The translations under genes and the position numbers were made by a program. Under the pieces are notes generated by a model. The model had not been told where the DNA came from. It saw nothing but the letters and a program-made list of their open reading frames with translations, and did not search any database. From Fusibacter tunisiensis (lineage in GTDB: Bacteria > Bacillota > Clostridia > Peptostreptococcales > Acidaminobacteraceae), in NCBI RefSeq assembly GCF_016908355.1, contig NZ_JAFBDT010000013.1, positions 1-64,000 of the forward strand: a DNA stretch of 64,000 nucleotides, in the 5' to 3' direction. Positions 22,634 through 30,834 of this stretch are shown piece by piece (within the stretch, counting starts at the first letter, position 1; each line of letters opens with the position of its first letter).

Positions 22634-23071
22634 TTAAGATGACATGACATTTTCTAAAACGACAATGTCTGAATGTTCTTCTAAATTCACAGGAACGACA
22701 TTAAACCTTACATTTGTTTCTAATTGATCCTGTAACCGATGAATCATGTTTTGCTGTTCTGTCTTTTCAAGAGACTCTCCCATAACGACATCTGTTATTT
22801 TATGTTTTGCTGTAAAATTTGATAAAGTGTTTTCAATATCTCTAGCCTTCAATACTGTGAGCATGGCGTTATTTTTTTTGGCCACTTCAAACAAATAGTC
22901 CAATGCGTCTTTTTCTTCCAATTGACCAAAATACTTCCAATTTTCTTTAACAACATGAATGACATGCAATTCATCTTTTTCTGAGTTGACTAGACTTACA
23001 CCATATTCAATCAGCCGTTCACACGATTTTTGTTGCGTGACACACACCAATACTCTCTTTTTGCGCTTCAT
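22634..23071 (-). CDS. Universal stress protein-like protein
   Basis: A 145-residue alpha/beta protein starting KKRVLVCVTQQKSCERLI, as the Usp domain of KdpD and of stand-alone Usp proteins. LHVIHVV is the second strand, and ITDVVMGESLEKTEQQ resembles the region preceding the nucleotide loop; the ATP-binding G-2x-G-9x-G(S/T) loop is not convincing, so it is probably of the non-ATP-binding type. GGAG precedes the ATG. It stands alone between a terminator and a divergent small gene. Confidence 0.75.
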   Translation of the reverse strand: MKRKKRVLVCVTQQKSCERLIEYGVSLVNSEKDELHVIHVVKENWKYFGQLEEKDALDYLFEVAKKNNAMLTVLKARDIENTLSNFTAKHKITDVVMGESLEKTEQQNMIHRLQDQLETNVRFNVVPVNLEEHSDIVVLENVMSS

Positions 23072-23183
23072 ATAAATCTCCTTCCAGTCGCTCTCATCAG
23101 TTCACCCCTATTATATCAAAACATCCGTCACAATTAATTAAAAAATTCTATCGATTTCGTAAACTTTTTTTATTATGCATCTC

Positions 23184-23212
23184 TTTCAAAAAATGATTTG
23201 ATTCGGTATAAT
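23184..23212 (+). promoter_or_regulatory. Probable sigma-A promoter of the 80-residue gene
   Basis: TATAAT (23207-23212) is preceded by TTTCAA at 17 bases (23184-23189). The -10 is perfect and the -35 is weak. Confidence 0.55.
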
Positions 23213-23236
23213 AGGATAAATTGAGGAGGAGATCAA

Positions 23237-23479
23237 ATGAATCGATATACAAAAATTATAGGCCTTACAGGATCCATTTATGTTAAAGAATATGAGAAGA
23301 TTAAACATCATAAAAATAAAATTCGGGAACTCAACGAAGACACTGTTGCCAAAACTTTTAAAGCCGGCAATACTGAAATCATGGTATATTTCGAAGAAAC
23401 TGACACTGAAATATTTGTGGATGATTTTTCAGATCAAGAAACGATTCTAAAATACCTTGGCAAGAAATTTGTAGGTTAA
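23237..23479 (+). CDS. Hypothetical protein, 80 residues
   Basis: A small acidic protein. The first part has strands and a basic helix (YEKIKHHKNKIREL), then AGNTEIMVYFEETDTEIFVDDFSDQE, and a final helix ending KKFVG. The start is clear: GAGGAGGAGATCAA before the ATG, with a TATAAT upstream. No family recognised. Its stop codon lies inside the first copy of the 38-bp direct repeat that follows. It is one of the few plus-strand genes in this part. Confidence 0.65.
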   Translation: MNRYTKIIGLTGSIYVKEYEKIKHHKNKIRELNEDTVAKTFKAGNTEIMVYFEETDTEIFVDDFSDQETILKYLGKKFVG

Positions 23480-23641
23480 TGTTATCCTGCAACACAGTAT
23501 TTTGGCATTTCTATCTCCATTTTGACTGCTAGAAATGTTCAAAGACAAGGCGCGGATAAAAGGAAGTGAAGGCGCGACCTTAGCGTCGTAACTGAACTTA
23601 ATGTTATCCTGCAACACAGTATTTGGGCATTTCTAGCAGTC
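23476..23641. repeat. Composite intergenic repeat: direct and inverted copies
   Basis: A 38-bp sequence starting TTAATGTTATCCTGCAACAC occurs at 23476-23513 and 23598-23635 with one mismatch. GACTGCTAGAAATG (23524-23537) has its reverse complement at 23628-23641. The spacer holds AAGGCGCGGATAAAAGG and CTTAGCGTCG. The layout resembles a dispersed intergenic repeat (REP/BIME-like) rather than a gene. Confidence 0.7.
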
Positions 23642-23688
23642 AAAAAAATGCCCGGCTGCAAACAAAACCACACCACAGCCGAGCATAT
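23642..23688 (-). terminator. Terminator of the P-loop protein gene
   Basis: On the minus strand ATGCTCGGCTG pairs with CAGCCGGGCAT across a T/G-rich loop, followed by TTTTTTT. Confidence 0.8.
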
Positions 23689-23719
23689 CTTAAATCACCT
23701 ATATCAAGTCCCTTTACAA

Positions 23720-24127
23720 TCATTTCTTAAATCGGTTCAGCGCCTCAGGAAGATCCGATTCAAAATTCAAAGTGACAACAAATTCAATTTCATATTTTTT
23801 TGCAACTTCTTCAATTCGGTTAAACCATTCTACTAATTCTTCTTCTGTCATTTTAACAGTATTCATAATGCTGTCTACAAAAATCTTTTCAATATCATAA
23901 TCATTGGATATCAAACCGCATATAAACCCTAGAAACTCACATGAACTCTTGACGGGGAATTCAGACAAATCGACAAATCTCACATCGTGATGCAAATCAT
24001 ACATGGCACGTTTATCATCATCGATAAAAATCATATTGCCTTTACCGGACTCCAGCGCTTCATTGGCCTTCTTAACAATATCTTTTGTTTTACCAGAGCC
24101 TTTTTTACCTGCAATTAGTGTAACCAT
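23720..24127 (-). CDS. P-loop ATP-binding protein of unknown role
   Basis: A 135-residue protein starting MVTLIAGKKGSGKTKDI: a Walker A (GKKGSGKT) at the very N-terminus. MIFIDDDKR follows, then IFVDSIMN as a possible Walker B, and a C-terminal EFVVTLNFESD strand. The size and layout resemble small ATPase fold proteins annotated as twitching-motility or zonula-type ATPases in clostridia; no partner is seen. GGAGGAG lies eight bases before ATG 24127; the ATG at 24145 overlaps this site and is unlikely. Confidence 0.7.
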   Translation of the reverse strand: MVTLIAGKKGSGKTKDIVKKANEALESGKGNMIFIDDDKRAMYDLHHDVRFVDLSEFPVKSSCEFLGFICGLISNDYDIEKIFVDSIMNTVKMTEEELVEWFNRIEEVAKKYEIEFVVTLNFESDLPEALNRFKK

Positions 24128-24229
24128 TTGAATCTCCTCCTTCATCTTTATGCACTTATTGTATTATTCTAGGTACACGACACAAACTCCTTCAAAACAT
24201 TATTTTTTTTTTAGGGTTTATTATTCGTT

Positions 24230-25249
24230 TTAAAGGTGTTTGTTTCTCAGTTGACCGCATGCTGCGTTGATATCCGAACCCAACTCACGACGAACTGTAG
24301 TATTTACTTTATATTTATCCAATAATATCTTTTTGAATCCATTAATTTGATAATTTGTAGACGGATGAAAATTAAACTCCTGAACTGCATTTATCGGAAT
24401 CAAATTGACGTGAACCAATTTTCCTTTTAATAGACACCCCAGCTCATGTGCATGCTTTTCAGAATCATTGACCCCTTGGATTAAAGCGTATTCAAATGTA
24501 ACCCGCCTATTGGTCATAGATATATAGTAGTCTACTGCGCGCATCAGGTCTTGTATGCTGTTTTTTTGTGTAACCGGCATAATCTCAAGACGTTCACTTT
24601 CAATTGCGTTATGAAGAGATATGGCCAGGGTAATCTGCAGTTTTTCTTCAGCCAACCTCCGAATTTTATCCGTTAAGCCACAAGTGGATAGGGTAATGCT
24701 ACGGCCAGATAAATTCAGCCCTTTTTCAAATGTTGCCAAACGTATGAATTTTAATGTTTCATCATAATTATCCAGCGGCTCGCCACTGCCCATAAGAACG
24801 ACATTGTCGATGCGCTTACCCGTTAGATTTTGAAGTGCAAAAATTTGCCCCATCATCTCACCAGCAGATAAATTCCGAACCACACCATTTAAAGTTGATG
24901 CACAAAAAGAACATTTCATTTTACACCCAACCTGGGTTGAAATGCATAAACTGTGTCCATGCTTATAAGTCATAAATACTGATTCTACTATATTGCCATC
25001 ATAAAGTGCGCCCAACACCTTTAAAGTGCCGTCTTCTGATGCCAATTGATCCACAATTTTATAATTGTCCAAAATAAAATCTTCTTCCAACCGTTTTACC
25101 AACCCTTGGGGCAAATTATGAATGGCATCAAAAGTAGCAATTCCTTTAGTCACCCAATCAAACACTTGCTTTGCCCTAAATTTTTTCTCACCAATGCCAA
25201 TGATATACGCTTCCAGTTCAGCCAAAGATATATTTCTTAAATCTTTCAC
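24230..25249 (-). CDS. rlmN: 23S rRNA (adenine2503-C2)-methyltransferase RlmN
   Basis: A radical SAM methyltransferase that makes 2-methyladenosine in 23S rRNA and tRNA. The cluster motif is CKMKCSFCAS (CxxxCxxC), followed by MGSGEPLDNYDE, the SAM motif STCGLTDKIR, and FEYALIQGVNDS. The resolving cysteine near the C-terminus is in INAACGQL. Length 339 is normal. The start is GTG after GGAGG. It lies downstream of the PilZ gene, separated by a terminator. Confidence 0.95.
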   Translation of the reverse strand: MKDLRNISLAELEAYIIGIGEKKFRAKQVFDWVTKGIATFDAIHNLPQGLVKRLEEDFILDNYKIVDQLASEDGTLKVLGALYDGNIVESVFMTYKHGHSLCISTQVGCKMKCSFCASTLNGVVRNLSAGEMMGQIFALQNLTGKRIDNVVLMGSGEPLDNYDETLKFIRLATFEKGLNLSGRSITLSTCGLTDKIRRLAEEKLQITLAISLHNAIESERLEIMPVTQKNSIQDLMRAVDYYISMTNRRVTFEYALIQGVNDSEKHAHELGCLLKGKLVHVNLIPINAVQEFNFHPSTNYQINGFKKILLDKYKVNTTVRRELGSDINAACGQLRNKHL

Positions 25250-25265
25250 CGACCCACCTCCTAAT

Positions 25266-25297
25266 TAAAAAGGGTAACTGATTTAACCAGTCACCCC
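25266..25297 (-). terminator. Terminator of the PilZ gene
   Basis: On the minus strand GGGTGACTG pairs with CAGTTACCC (one G-T pair) around an AT loop, followed by TTTTTAATT. Confidence 0.8.
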
Positions 25298-25307
25298 CAA
25301 GATTTCA

Positions 25308-25655
25308 TTAGTTCTTTTGAACTTCTTCCTCAAAGTCTTCAATATACAAGGACAAAATATCTGCTAATCCTGTAAATTCACATCCATAATCGTAACCGTT
25401 TTCAATGGGATTTTTACGAATAATTCTTAAAACACTGTAAAAGAAACGTTCATTTCCCAAATCAATTTTTGCATTAAAATAAAAATTAAGCGGCAGTTCT
25501 GCATCTGTTTCAAACCCCATGCCACCCTTTGAAATATCTGTTACCTTAATTTGAACAACTTGCTCTTCTTTAAGAGACGTTTCCTGATTATACACTTCAT
25601 CAATTGTCATCACCGCATTATAGGGTACTCTACTGTCTCGTCTTCTTTCCTTCAT
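25308..25655 (-). CDS. PilZ domain cyclic-di-GMP receptor
   Basis: A 115-residue single PilZ domain. The N-terminal RRRDSR supplies the RxxxR cyclic-di-GMP motif, and DISKGGMGFE is the second motif (D/N-x-S-x-x-G-G). The beta-barrel continues with FYSVLRIIRK and YDYGCEFTGL. Binding is therefore expected. It should act as an effector of the cyclases and HD-GYP protein in this window. GGGAGG precedes the ATG. It follows the RCC1 protein gene by about 40 bases and may share its transcript. Confidence 0.9.
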   Translation of the reverse strand: MKERRRDSRVPYNAVMTIDEVYNQETSLKEEQVVQIKVTDISKGGMGFETDAELPLNFYFNAKIDLGNERFFYSVLRIIRKNPIENGYDYGCEFTGLADILSLYIEDFEEEVQKN

Positions 25656-25696
25656 ACGAACCTCCCAGCCAATCGTCTTGACATTATTATACAGGA

Positions 25697-27346
25697 TTAT
25701 TCGGTTTCCGTTGCCATTAATTCACGAATTTCGCTAAAATTCTCGTGTATTTTTCTTTTTTCAAACTTTCCAGATAAATCTGATACTGTAATCAAATCCG
25801 ATTTACCATCTACAAAATAACACTTTTTCCCTGTATTTGCAAATGCTTTAATGTACATTACACCAGGGATTTCTACAGCTTCATATATGGGTTTGGTACT
25901 TGGCCCATTGAAATTCCCCCAGATCAGTGCCTTTCCTGTCTGGGTTAAGGCAACCACAAGGGATTCACATGCAGAAACTTCGCTGACTTCTTTAACCTTG
26001 AGAACTTCTTCAGGAAATAAAAATTCATTTTTCCCTCGAGACCCCAATTGGCCATAGGCATTATTCCCTGCACCGTATACTTTTCCTGTTTCTGTAACAA
26101 CCAAAGAAAACCGGTCTCCAGCTGCAACATGTTTTGCATTTTTATATAGGGTTATCATCGGTTCAGTTATGGCCCCTTTATAACCCAAAGCCAATTGACC
26201 ATAAGAATTGTCGCCCCAACCAATAACAGTTCCATCATAGCGTAAGGCCAATCCAAAGTTTGTCCCGCATGCAATTTCTTTAACACCAGTAACCCCTTGA
26301 AGTTTTATGGGATAAGGCGAGTCTAAAAAATCAGGATTCATAAGCTGGTCATCTGAATTGTCGCCCCAAACAAAAACATCTCCATTATAGTCCAATGCAG
26401 CGCCAAACTTTTTCCCAACTGAAACTTGTTTGACGTTTTCAAGACCCCAAATTTGATTCATTAACTTATGCGCAGACTTATCCCCTGATGCCAGTTCGCC
26501 ATGCCGGTTATCTCCAGCTGTATACACAGAGCCATCATACATTCTAAATACGTTAAACGCCTCTCCACAAGCGACTTGAACAACGCCATCATACATTGTG
26601 CTATATGTAAGTTCAGGAACCGGTGTTAAAGAGCCAATACCCAGTTGACCATACTCATTTTTACCTAAAGACAGGGACCGTCCGTTGCGATACGTAAGAA
26701 AAAGTGACCCATCAAACCCTTTGATACTTTGGATACCCTGCTCTTCAATCACACGAATTTCCTTTTCATAAAAGTCAGACCAATTTCCATTTTTATCCTT
26801 TATCTTAAGACGAATTGTGTACATGCCAGGGTCTAAAAACACAGGGTTTTTATTTTCCCATTTTTTTTCAATAATTTCGTTATTTTCTGTAACACACCCA
26901 GAAATATCATAAGTCAATGGCGTTGTGGTTGTAATGTTCTCATCCGGTTTAATGGCAAAATGTGCAACAGGAACCACTTGACTCACATCATTGAACCGCC
27001 TTAAGGTCAAATAAGCCAATTTGCCATTTATATAAGATGTTCCACCTGCAAGGTTGACGATTTGCTTTGCCTCATCAGGTGTGAGCCCATCTACAATCAA
27101 ATATTTTCCATCCAAAGATAGCTGATAATAGGCATATTGTGTAATCATTTGATCTTCCACATAAGCCTCTAACAAGTCAAGTGATTTGGCATATTGCTTA
27201 TGTGCATCCTTATAGGCAGTCATCGCTTCAAGAATTACTTTATAATCCTCATACACATCTCTGGAATTTTCAGTTTTGTCTTTTCCTAAAAAAGCAATGG
27301 CTCCTGCTACAGAGCCAATTGCTAATAATATCGCTAAAAAATTCAC
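25697..27346 (-). CDS. Membrane-anchored RCC1-repeat protein
   Basis: An N-terminal hydrophobic helix (FLAILLAIGSVAGAIAFLG) anchors a large outer domain. A mixed helical/strand region (30-200, including a PKD/immunoglobulin-like stretch with PGMYTIRLKIKDKNGNW) leads into at least five RCC1-type beta-propeller repeats, each with a G-x-N/D-x-x-G-Q-L signature: LGKNEYGQLGIG, AGDNRHGELASG, WGDNSDDQL, WGDNSYGQLALG, AGNNAYGQLGS. RCC1 propellers are protein-interaction domains; the partner is unknown. GTG 27346 overlaps the folD stop as GTGA and follows GGGGGAA, so the two are translationally coupled. Confidence 0.85.
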   Translation of the reverse strand: MNFLAILLAIGSVAGAIAFLGKDKTENSRDVYEDYKVILEAMTAYKDAHKQYAKSLDLLEAYVEDQMITQYAYYQLSLDGKYLIVDGLTPDEAKQIVNLAGGTSYINGKLAYLTLRRFNDVSQVVPVAHFAIKPDENITTTTPLTYDISGCVTENNEIIEKKWENKNPVFLDPGMYTIRLKIKDKNGNWSDFYEKEIRVIEEQGIQSIKGFDGSLFLTYRNGRSLSLGKNEYGQLGIGSLTPVPELTYSTMYDGVVQVACGEAFNVFRMYDGSVYTAGDNRHGELASGDKSAHKLMNQIWGLENVKQVSVGKKFGAALDYNGDVFVWGDNSDDQLMNPDFLDSPYPIKLQGVTGVKEIACGTNFGLALRYDGTVIGWGDNSYGQLALGYKGAITEPMITLYKNAKHVAAGDRFSLVVTETGKVYGAGNNAYGQLGSRGKNEFLFPEEVLKVKEVSEVSACESLVVALTQTGKALIWGNFNGPSTKPIYEAVEIPGVMYIKAFANTGKKCYFVDGKSDLITVSDLSGKFEKRKIHENFSEIRELMATETE

Positions 27347-28173
27347 TGACAAATTCCCCCGAAATTTTCCAATAAATTGAGCAGTAAGACGGCATTTGTT
27401 ACAGGCCCAACGCCGCCTGGAACTGGTGTGATCATTTGAACTTGATCTTTGATACCTTCAAAATCCACATCACCTACAAGCTTTCCATCCAATTCGTTCA
27501 TGCCCACATCAATTACAATAGATTTCTCACTTACCATCTCTGAAGTTAAAAAATTAGCAATTCCCACAGCAACAATGATAATGTCCGCCTTTTTAGTGTG
27601 AGACGCAAGATCCACCGTATGTGAGTGACAAAGCGTTACAGTTGCATTTTTGTGCATTAGCATAACAGCAAGTGGTTTTCCTACAATATTGCTACGCCCT
27701 ATCACGACAATATCTTTGCCATTCAAGTCAATCTCCAGTTCGTCAAAAATTGTCATTACAGCAAGTGGTGTGCAGGGTCTTGTTGCCTTTTCCCCCTTAA
27801 AGAGCCGCCCAGCATTTAATGGGTGAAAACCGTCTAAATCCTTTTTAGGATCAATGGCCATAATCACGCGTTCTTCGCTAATATGGCCCGGCAGTGGCAT
27901 TTGAACAATTATGCCATCTATTAAAGGATCTTCATTATTTTCCTGTATAATCTTTAATAGTTCTGCTTCTGTTAATGACGTTTCATATCGCTTTAAAGTA
28001 TAGTCAAAATCAACACTTTTACAAGTTCTTTCCAGCATTCGAAGGTAGGCTTCAGCAGAAGGATCTTCTCCTAGCATAATCGCCACGACACTGGGTTTTC
28101 TCGTACAATTGGCACAACAATTTTTTACACGTTCTTTTATTTTTTTTGCAATCTCTCTTCCGTCGATTATCAT
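27343..28173 (-). CDS. folD: Bifunctional FolD-type protein lacking the cyclohydrolase lysine
   Basis: Normally FolD interconverts methylene-, methenyl- and formyl-tetrahydrofolate. Family motifs present: GIIVQMPLP, PKKDLDGFHPLN, VIGRSNIVGKPLA (NADP-binding), HSHT, and PVPGGVGPVT. The substrate-site motif Y-x-x-x-K, however, reads AYLRMLERT: Tyr43 is kept but Leu47 replaces the catalytic lysine (Lys54 or 56 in well-studied enzymes). The sequence CTG is clear in the DNA. Cyclohydrolase activity is thus expected to be lost or changed; dehydrogenase activity may remain. Length 276. GAGGTG precedes the ATG. Confidence 0.9.
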   Translation of the reverse strand: MIIDGREIAKKIKERVKNCCANCTRKPSVVAIMLGEDPSAEAYLRMLERTCKSVDFDYTLKRYETSLTEAELLKIIQENNEDPLIDGIIVQMPLPGHISEERVIMAIDPKKDLDGFHPLNAGRLFKGEKATRPCTPLAVMTIFDELEIDLNGKDIVVIGRSNIVGKPLAVMLMHKNATVTLCHSHTVDLASHTKKADIIIVAVGIANFLTSEMVSEKSIVIDVGMNELDGKLVGDVDFEGIKDQVQMITPVPGGVGPVTNAVLLLNLLENFGGICQ

Positions 28174-28182
28174 AAGTCACCT

Positions 28183-29214
28183 CTAGTTTGCTTTAATCTC
28201 CGTCCATATTCTATCATATTCCGTGATAAAGTCACCAGGATCATTGAAAATTTCAAAATTTTCAATCCATTCATCTTTTGGATAAGCATATGTTGTATCC
28301 ATGAGGTCAGGATCTAGTAATTTCATCGTCTCATTATTCACAGTTGCATAGCCCACATAGTCTGCATTTTTGAACCCGATATCCCCTCTACAAAGGAAGT
28401 CAATAAACGCATGTGCGGCATCACTATTTTGAGCATCTTTTGGGATGACAATATTGTCAAACCAAAGGTTTGAACCTTCTTTAGGAAGTGCATACTTAAA
28501 CTCTGGATATTCTTGGATAACTGCACTTGCTTCACCAGACCAAACAACAGCCATTGAAGCTTCTCCACTAATAAGCATATCCTTAACATTATCCCCTACA
28601 TAAGCTAAAACAAGGGGTTTTTGAGCAACCAAAAGTTCTTTTGCTTCTTCCAGTTCATCAAGATTTCTTGTATTCATAGAATACCCAAGTTCCTTAAGTG
28701 CAACCATTATTGAATCCCTTTGTGAATCCATCATTGTAAATTCACCTTTGTATTTTTCATCCCAAAGTACGCTCCAAGAATCGATAGGCTCTTGAATACT
28801 TTCAGAATTGTATATAATGCCTACAGTTCCCCAAAAGTACGGAACAGAATATTGGTTACCTGGATCAAAAGAAAGATCCATAAAGCGGTCGTTGATGTTT
28901 TTAATATTAGGGATCTTGCTCAAATCAATTTCTTGAAGCATTTCTTCCCGAATCATTTTTTCAATCATGTATTCAGATGGAATGGCAATATCGTATTTTG
29001 TGCCGCCCGTCTTAATTTTTGTATACATCTCTTCATTCGTGGCATAGGTTTCATAATTAATTTTAATACCCGTTTCAGATTCAAATATCTCAAAAATATC
29101 TTCATCAATATAATCGCCCCAATTGTAAACGTTAAGAACCTGTCCTTTTTCTTCGCCTGCACACCCTGTAACCAAGAGCATCATAGCAAGTGCCAGTAAA
29201 ATTAACTTTTTCAT
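28183..29214 (-). CDS. potD: Spermidine/putrescine-binding lipoprotein PotD
   Basis: The extracytoplasmic binding protein of the polyamine importer. A lipoprotein signal with lipobox LVTGC (Cys at about 18) precedes the mature start VLNVYNWGDYIDEDI, the PotD/PotF hallmark. Further motifs are YDIAIPSEYMIE, VPYFWGTVGI and AVVWSGEA. It is the last gene of the regulator-potA-potB-potC-potD operon. Length 343 is typical. GGAGG precedes the ATG. Whether spermidine or putrescine is preferred cannot be read from the sequence. Confidence 0.93.
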   Translation of the reverse strand: MKKLILLALAMMLLVTGCAGEEKGQVLNVYNWGDYIDEDIFEIFESETGIKINYETYATNEEMYTKIKTGGTKYDIAIPSEYMIEKMIREEMLQEIDLSKIPNIKNINDRFMDLSFDPGNQYSVPYFWGTVGIIYNSESIQEPIDSWSVLWDEKYKGEFTMMDSQRDSIMVALKELGYSMNTRNLDELEEAKELLVAQKPLVLAYVGDNVKDMLISGEASMAVVWSGEASAVIQEYPEFKYALPKEGSNLWFDNIVIPKDAQNSDAAHAFIDFLCRGDIGFKNADYVGYATVNNETMKLLDPDLMDTTYAYPKDEWIENFEIFNDPGDFITEYDRIWTEIKAN

Positions 29215-29226
29215 TTAAAAACCCTC

Positions 29227-30000
29227 CTAAATATCTTCTATTTTTGTTCTTTTGTTAATGATTAATAATAAAACAAGCACCGATCCAAACATTAGGGTGG
29301 AAAGGGCATTGATTTCAGGTTTTATGCCTCGTCTCGCCATAGAATAAATTGCGATGGATAAATTGCTAACCCCACTTCCAGTCGTGAAGAAACTAATGAC
29401 AAAATCATCAATAGATAATGTAAAGGCAATAAGTGCCCCAGTAATGATCCCGGGCTTAATTTCAGGTAAAATCACTTTTTTAAACGCATACCAAGGGGTC
29501 GCCCCCAAATCAAGTGCCGCTTCCATAAGTTCACCGGGCATCTGCCTAAACTTTGGCAATACCGAGAGCACCACATAAGGAATGTTGAAGGTTACGTGCG
29601 CAATAATCATTGTCATCAGTCCCAATTGGATATTCATAGCAACGAATAAAGTCATTAGGGATACACCCGTTACAATATCTGGATTCAACATGGGAATGGA
29701 ATTCACATTCAAAACAAGTTTTTGCTTCCAAACCTTCATGTAATATATCCCAAATGCTGCAAAAGTTCCAATCAATGTCGCTAAGGCAGCCGACACAAGT
29801 GCTACAAGTATCGTATAATACAAAGATTTCATAATATAACTGTTGTCAAATAACGCTTGATACCATTCAAAAGTGAATCCTTCCCATTTGGCTGTCGATT
29901 TTGAATCATTAAAGGAAAAAACAATTAATACCGCAATGGGTGCATAAAGGAATATAAACATCATGGCTGTGTAAATGCGTTTTATCCACTTGTTTACCAT
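29227..30000 (-). CDS. potC: Polyamine ABC transporter permease PotC
   Basis: An inner-membrane permease of 257 residues with six helices. It has the binding-protein-dependent transport motif EAALDLGATPWYAFKKVILPE, the EAA loop that contacts the ATPase. The start MVNKWIKRIYTAMMFIFLYAP is typical of PotC. The gene overlaps potB by seven bases and follows GGAGG. It forms the channel with PotB. Confidence 0.93.
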   Translation of the reverse strand: MVNKWIKRIYTAMMFIFLYAPIAVLIVFSFNDSKSTAKWEGFTFEWYQALFDNSYIMKSLYYTILVALVSAALATLIGTFAAFGIYYMKVWKQKLVLNVNSIPMLNPDIVTGVSLMTLFVAMNIQLGLMTMIIAHVTFNIPYVVLSVLPKFRQMPGELMEAALDLGATPWYAFKKVILPEIKPGIITGALIAFTLSIDDFVISFFTTGSGVSNLSIAIYSMARRGIKPEINALSTLMFGSVLVLLLIINKRTKIEDI

Positions 30001-30833
30001 AGATTTGCACCTCCATCTTCTGGATCATTGCCACTTAAGTGGTTCATAATTGCCATTGTCAACAATATAATAATCATAAGAATTATTGAAATCGCTGATC
30101 CAAAATGCCAATCATTTACCACGAGAAATTGTTGTTCAATCAAGTTTCCAATCAGCATGTACTGGCCACCGTACAATAAATTAGAAATCACAAAAGTACT
30201 GACTGCAGGCATAAACACCATAGATATTCCCGAGACAATTCCAGGGATAGAAAGTGGCAATATAACCTTTCTAAAACTGTTAAATTTGTTTGCACCAAGA
30301 TCTTCTGCGGCTTCAATGAGGCCATTGTCCATTTTTGACAAAACTGTATAGATCGGGAGTACCATAAAAGGCAAAAAATTATAGACCATTCCTAAAAGTA
30401 CAGCCCCTTCAGAATAAAGGAATGTCATTTGTGGCAAGCCAAAAAAAGTCAAAATCTTATTTAGGACACCATTTTTCCCGAGTATGGTCATCCAGGCGTA
30501 AGTTCTTAACAAAAAATTCATCCACATTGGAACAACAAAAAGCATCACCGCTATGGTTCTATACTTAACATCCATTCTAGATAGAATCATTGCCATAGGA
30601 TAACCAAGAACAAGACAAATGAAAGTCGCCTTCAGTGCAATAAAAATTGATCTTGTCCACACCGATAAGTAAACCCCTTCAAAAACACGTTTAAAGTTAT
30701 CGCTTGTAAAAAAATAATTTCCTGTTTCAGGATCAATGCGAACCATCCCAAAAAAAGCAATCATTAGAATTGGAATTAAAATAAACAGTAGAATCCATAC
30801 CAAATAAGGTCCTGAAGCAATTTTTTTAAGCAC
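29994..30833 (-). CDS. potB: Polyamine ABC transporter permease PotB
   Basis: An inner-membrane permease with six helices, starting LKKIASGPYLVWILLFILIP. The EAA loop is EAAEDLGANKFNSFRKVILPL. I choose the GTG at 30831-30833: AAGGAGG lies six bases upstream and the codon follows the potA stop after one base, so translation is coupled. The longer frame to 30893 only runs back inside potA and is unlikely. It pairs with PotC. Confidence 0.92.
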   Translation of the reverse strand: MLKKIASGPYLVWILLFILIPILMIAFFGMVRIDPETGNYFFTSDNFKRVFEGVYLSVWTRSIFIALKATFICLVLGYPMAMILSRMDVKYRTIAVMLFVVPMWMNFLLRTYAWMTILGKNGVLNKILTFFGLPQMTFLYSEGAVLLGMVYNFLPFMVLPIYTVLSKMDNGLIEAAEDLGANKFNSFRKVILPLSIPGIVSGISMVFMPAVSTFVISNLLYGGQYMLIGNLIEQQFLVVNDWHFGSAISIILMIIILLTMAIMNHLSGNDPEDGGANLW

Positions 30834-30834
30834 T

